From positions 62,001 to 126,000 of the forward strand of contig CM055605.1 in assembly GCA_029379385.1 (NCBI GenBank): DNA of 64,000 nucleotides, given 5' to 3'. Made by a program: the position numbers and the translations under genes. Under the pieces are notes generated by a model. It was not told where the DNA came from. It did no database searches and saw only the letters and a list, made by a program, of their open reading frames with translations. Positions 62,801 through 64,000 of this stretch are shown in pieces. How positions within the stretch are numbered: the stretch's first letter is position 1; every line of letters starts with the position of its first letter. The DNA comes from Quillaja saponaria. Lineage: Eukaryota; Streptophyta; Magnoliopsida; Fabales; Quillajaceae.

Positions 62801-63123
62801 AGATAGTACATATACAATTAGCTACAAGTTATAACTTACTCAATTAGGAAGAAAAAAAATTAATTTATATACCTATATATATGTATATTCATAAATTCGA
62901 ACAATCTTTTATTTTAGTTCCCTTATAAAAAATGATTATTTAATCCACCACGACGATTTACATAGCATATCCCACAACATACGTTAAGTGATTAGGTTTT
63001 AGGATATTTATTCACACTGTTACTTACTTAATTTATTTATATGTTTGTCATTTTATAACTAAAATTTTATACATCATTTCTAAAACTCGATTATTATGTT
63101 ACCGGGTTGTGAGGGTCATAACA
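59871..63123 (-). mobile_element. Possible old long LTR (Ty3/gypsy type), boundaries uncertain
   Basis: On the minus strand the right end begins TGTTATGACCCTCACAACCC (63123), resembling the TGTTACG-type start of long plant gypsy LTRs. The sequence further in (for example 60040-60120 and 60260-60380, with 'gtgagtcatatggactccgtgagtgg' split by similar words, and 'gggcattttcgcgcc') resembles R/U5-like parts of such LTRs as I remember them. No gag-pol coding sequence flanks it, and I could not find a polypurine tract or target duplication, so a solo LTR is only a possibility. Small frames at 60341-60685 and 62024-62313 are not genes. Confidence 0.35.
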
Positions 63124-63625
63124 ATATACGAATATTCTATAACATACATTAAATTATTGAGTTATAACAGGATTGTCTTGCAGTTATGTTAGCTCATTGA
63201 TATTCTGATTTGTAAGGGAGAAAGTGGTGATTTGTGACAAACATAGATAGTTGATGACAAATTGTGGATTTTTTGATTTGTGCAATAAAAGGTGGTGATT
63301 TGTGGCAGGCATAGATGGTTGATGGCGGATTGTGAATTTTCTAGTATTTTTTGGTGTTTTGTGATTTTCTAAACAGTTAAATCGTTTTGGCACGAATTCT
63401 AGGGGAGATCATTCAGTTGGTTGTGGTGACTCTTAAATCTGAATTAATTTCAAAGAGTTGGAATTCTCATAAGGTAATAGGTTGAGTTGGACGGTGCAAC
63501 AACCCTTAAAAACAAACTTTTAGATAAACTAGCATTGATACCAAGTTAGAATCACAAAAATATTTTTAGACTATGTATAAAATAATGTAAAATTACAAAT
63601 TTATAATATAGAGAACTTGTGTGTA
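63124..63625. repeat. 68-bp tandem pair and a PBS-like word
   Basis: GTGGTGATTTGTGRCARRCATAGATRGTTGATG-type sequence starts at 63224 and again at 63292 (offset 68 bp), two diverged copies. Near 63530-63543 the minus strand reads TTGGTATCAATGC, close to the initiator-tRNA primer-binding word of plant LTR elements (TGGTATCAGAGC) with two differences. This may be a trace of another LTR element. No gene. Confidence 0.4.
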
Positions 63626-64000
63626 TCTATACTATATATAAACGTAGCTTAATGGCATAAATTTTTTATTTTCTTAAATATACTTATGAGTTTCCATTAT
63701 TACATAGTTATATTTAATTGTAATTTTGCTTCAAATAGACTAGTAAATTTTTTAAGTTTTGATTCCTAATTTTTCTTAATTTTAATGCTATCAGGATTGT
63801 AATTATTTTAGGACTTTTGATTTCTTTTTTTACTAATTCTTCTCAAAATTAAAAAATCTATATTTTTTTAATAATTATATGTCAATAGTAATTAAGATTG
63901 AATTTTTGATTTTTTTTTTTTTAAATAAGTACCTAATAGTCTTAATTTTCTCATTTCTTCTTAAATTTATGAATTAAATTTTTTAAAATTAATATGAATT
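63626..64000 (+). mobile_element. 5' end of a Helitron-like repeat, cut by the window edge
   Basis: Begins TCTATACTATATATAAACG after an A, a good plant Helitron 5' terminus. Its interior matches, in reverse orientation, the repeats at 6.2-7.8 kb: GCTTAATGGCATAAA against TTTAATGACATAAT, TTACATAGTTATATTTAATT, CTTCAAATAGACTA, TATGTCAATAGTAATTAAGA and AATAAGTACCTAATAG all have partners there. The 3' end lies outside the window. Confidence 0.55.

Noticed and set aside
1..64000. tRNA, rRNA, CRISPR array, operon-type signals
   Set aside because: None seen on reading both strands; the sequence is a eukaryotic nuclear region.

Overview
The window reads as nuclear DNA of a flowering plant, probably a eudicot. 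It has AT-rich spacers, GT-AG introns, plastid-targeted and plant-specific gene families, and plant-type LINE, Helitron and LTR sequence. I cannot name the species. Seven protein-coding genes can be spliced by eye; six are complete and one is cut by the left edge. All splice models below were made by hand from splice sites, phase and family knowledge, without transcript data.

Layout. 1-4.5 kb: most of a Rab GDP dissociation inhibitor (+). 4.5-9.4 kb: AT-rich spacer with head-to-tail Helitron-like repeats. 9.5-15.2 kb: methylenetetrahydrofolate reductase (+), followed only about 0.5 kb later by a PAM2-containing La-related protein 6 (+, 15.7-23.1 kb). 23.8-27.9 kb: a decayed RTE-type LINE sitting inside an older L1-type LINE, both on the minus strand. 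28.5-35.7 kb: chloroplast outer envelope pore protein OEP37 (+). 36.7-41.3 kb: a probable plastid protein with a DprA/SLOG-like Rossmann domain (+). 42.3-43.3 kb: another L1 remnant that has lost its reverse transcriptase. 43.7-49.6 kb: a WD40-containing type II inositol polyphosphate 5-phosphatase of the FRA3/5PTase12-14 group (+). 50.6-54.9 kb: an ankyrin-repeat PGG-domain membrane protein, ITN1-like (-), convergent with the phosphatase. 55-64 kb: no intact gene. It holds a Helitron-like element of about 1.8 kb with a broken RPA-like (OB-fold) gene, a probable old long LTR, and at the right edge the 5' end of a repeat related to the 6-8 kb tandem.

The genes are unrelated housekeeping or signalling functions (vesicle traffic, one-carbon metabolism, RNA binding, plastid envelope transport, phosphoinositide signalling, stress-linked ankyrin protein) and do not form a pathway. 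The most interesting points are the plastid DprA-like protein, the Helitron with its RPA-like passenger, the tandem Helitron array, the nested LINEs, a 54-bp duplication across the LARP6 stop codon, and a frame-preserving, stop-free 102-nt intron in the phosphatase domain. I did not find a convincing new multi-gene system.
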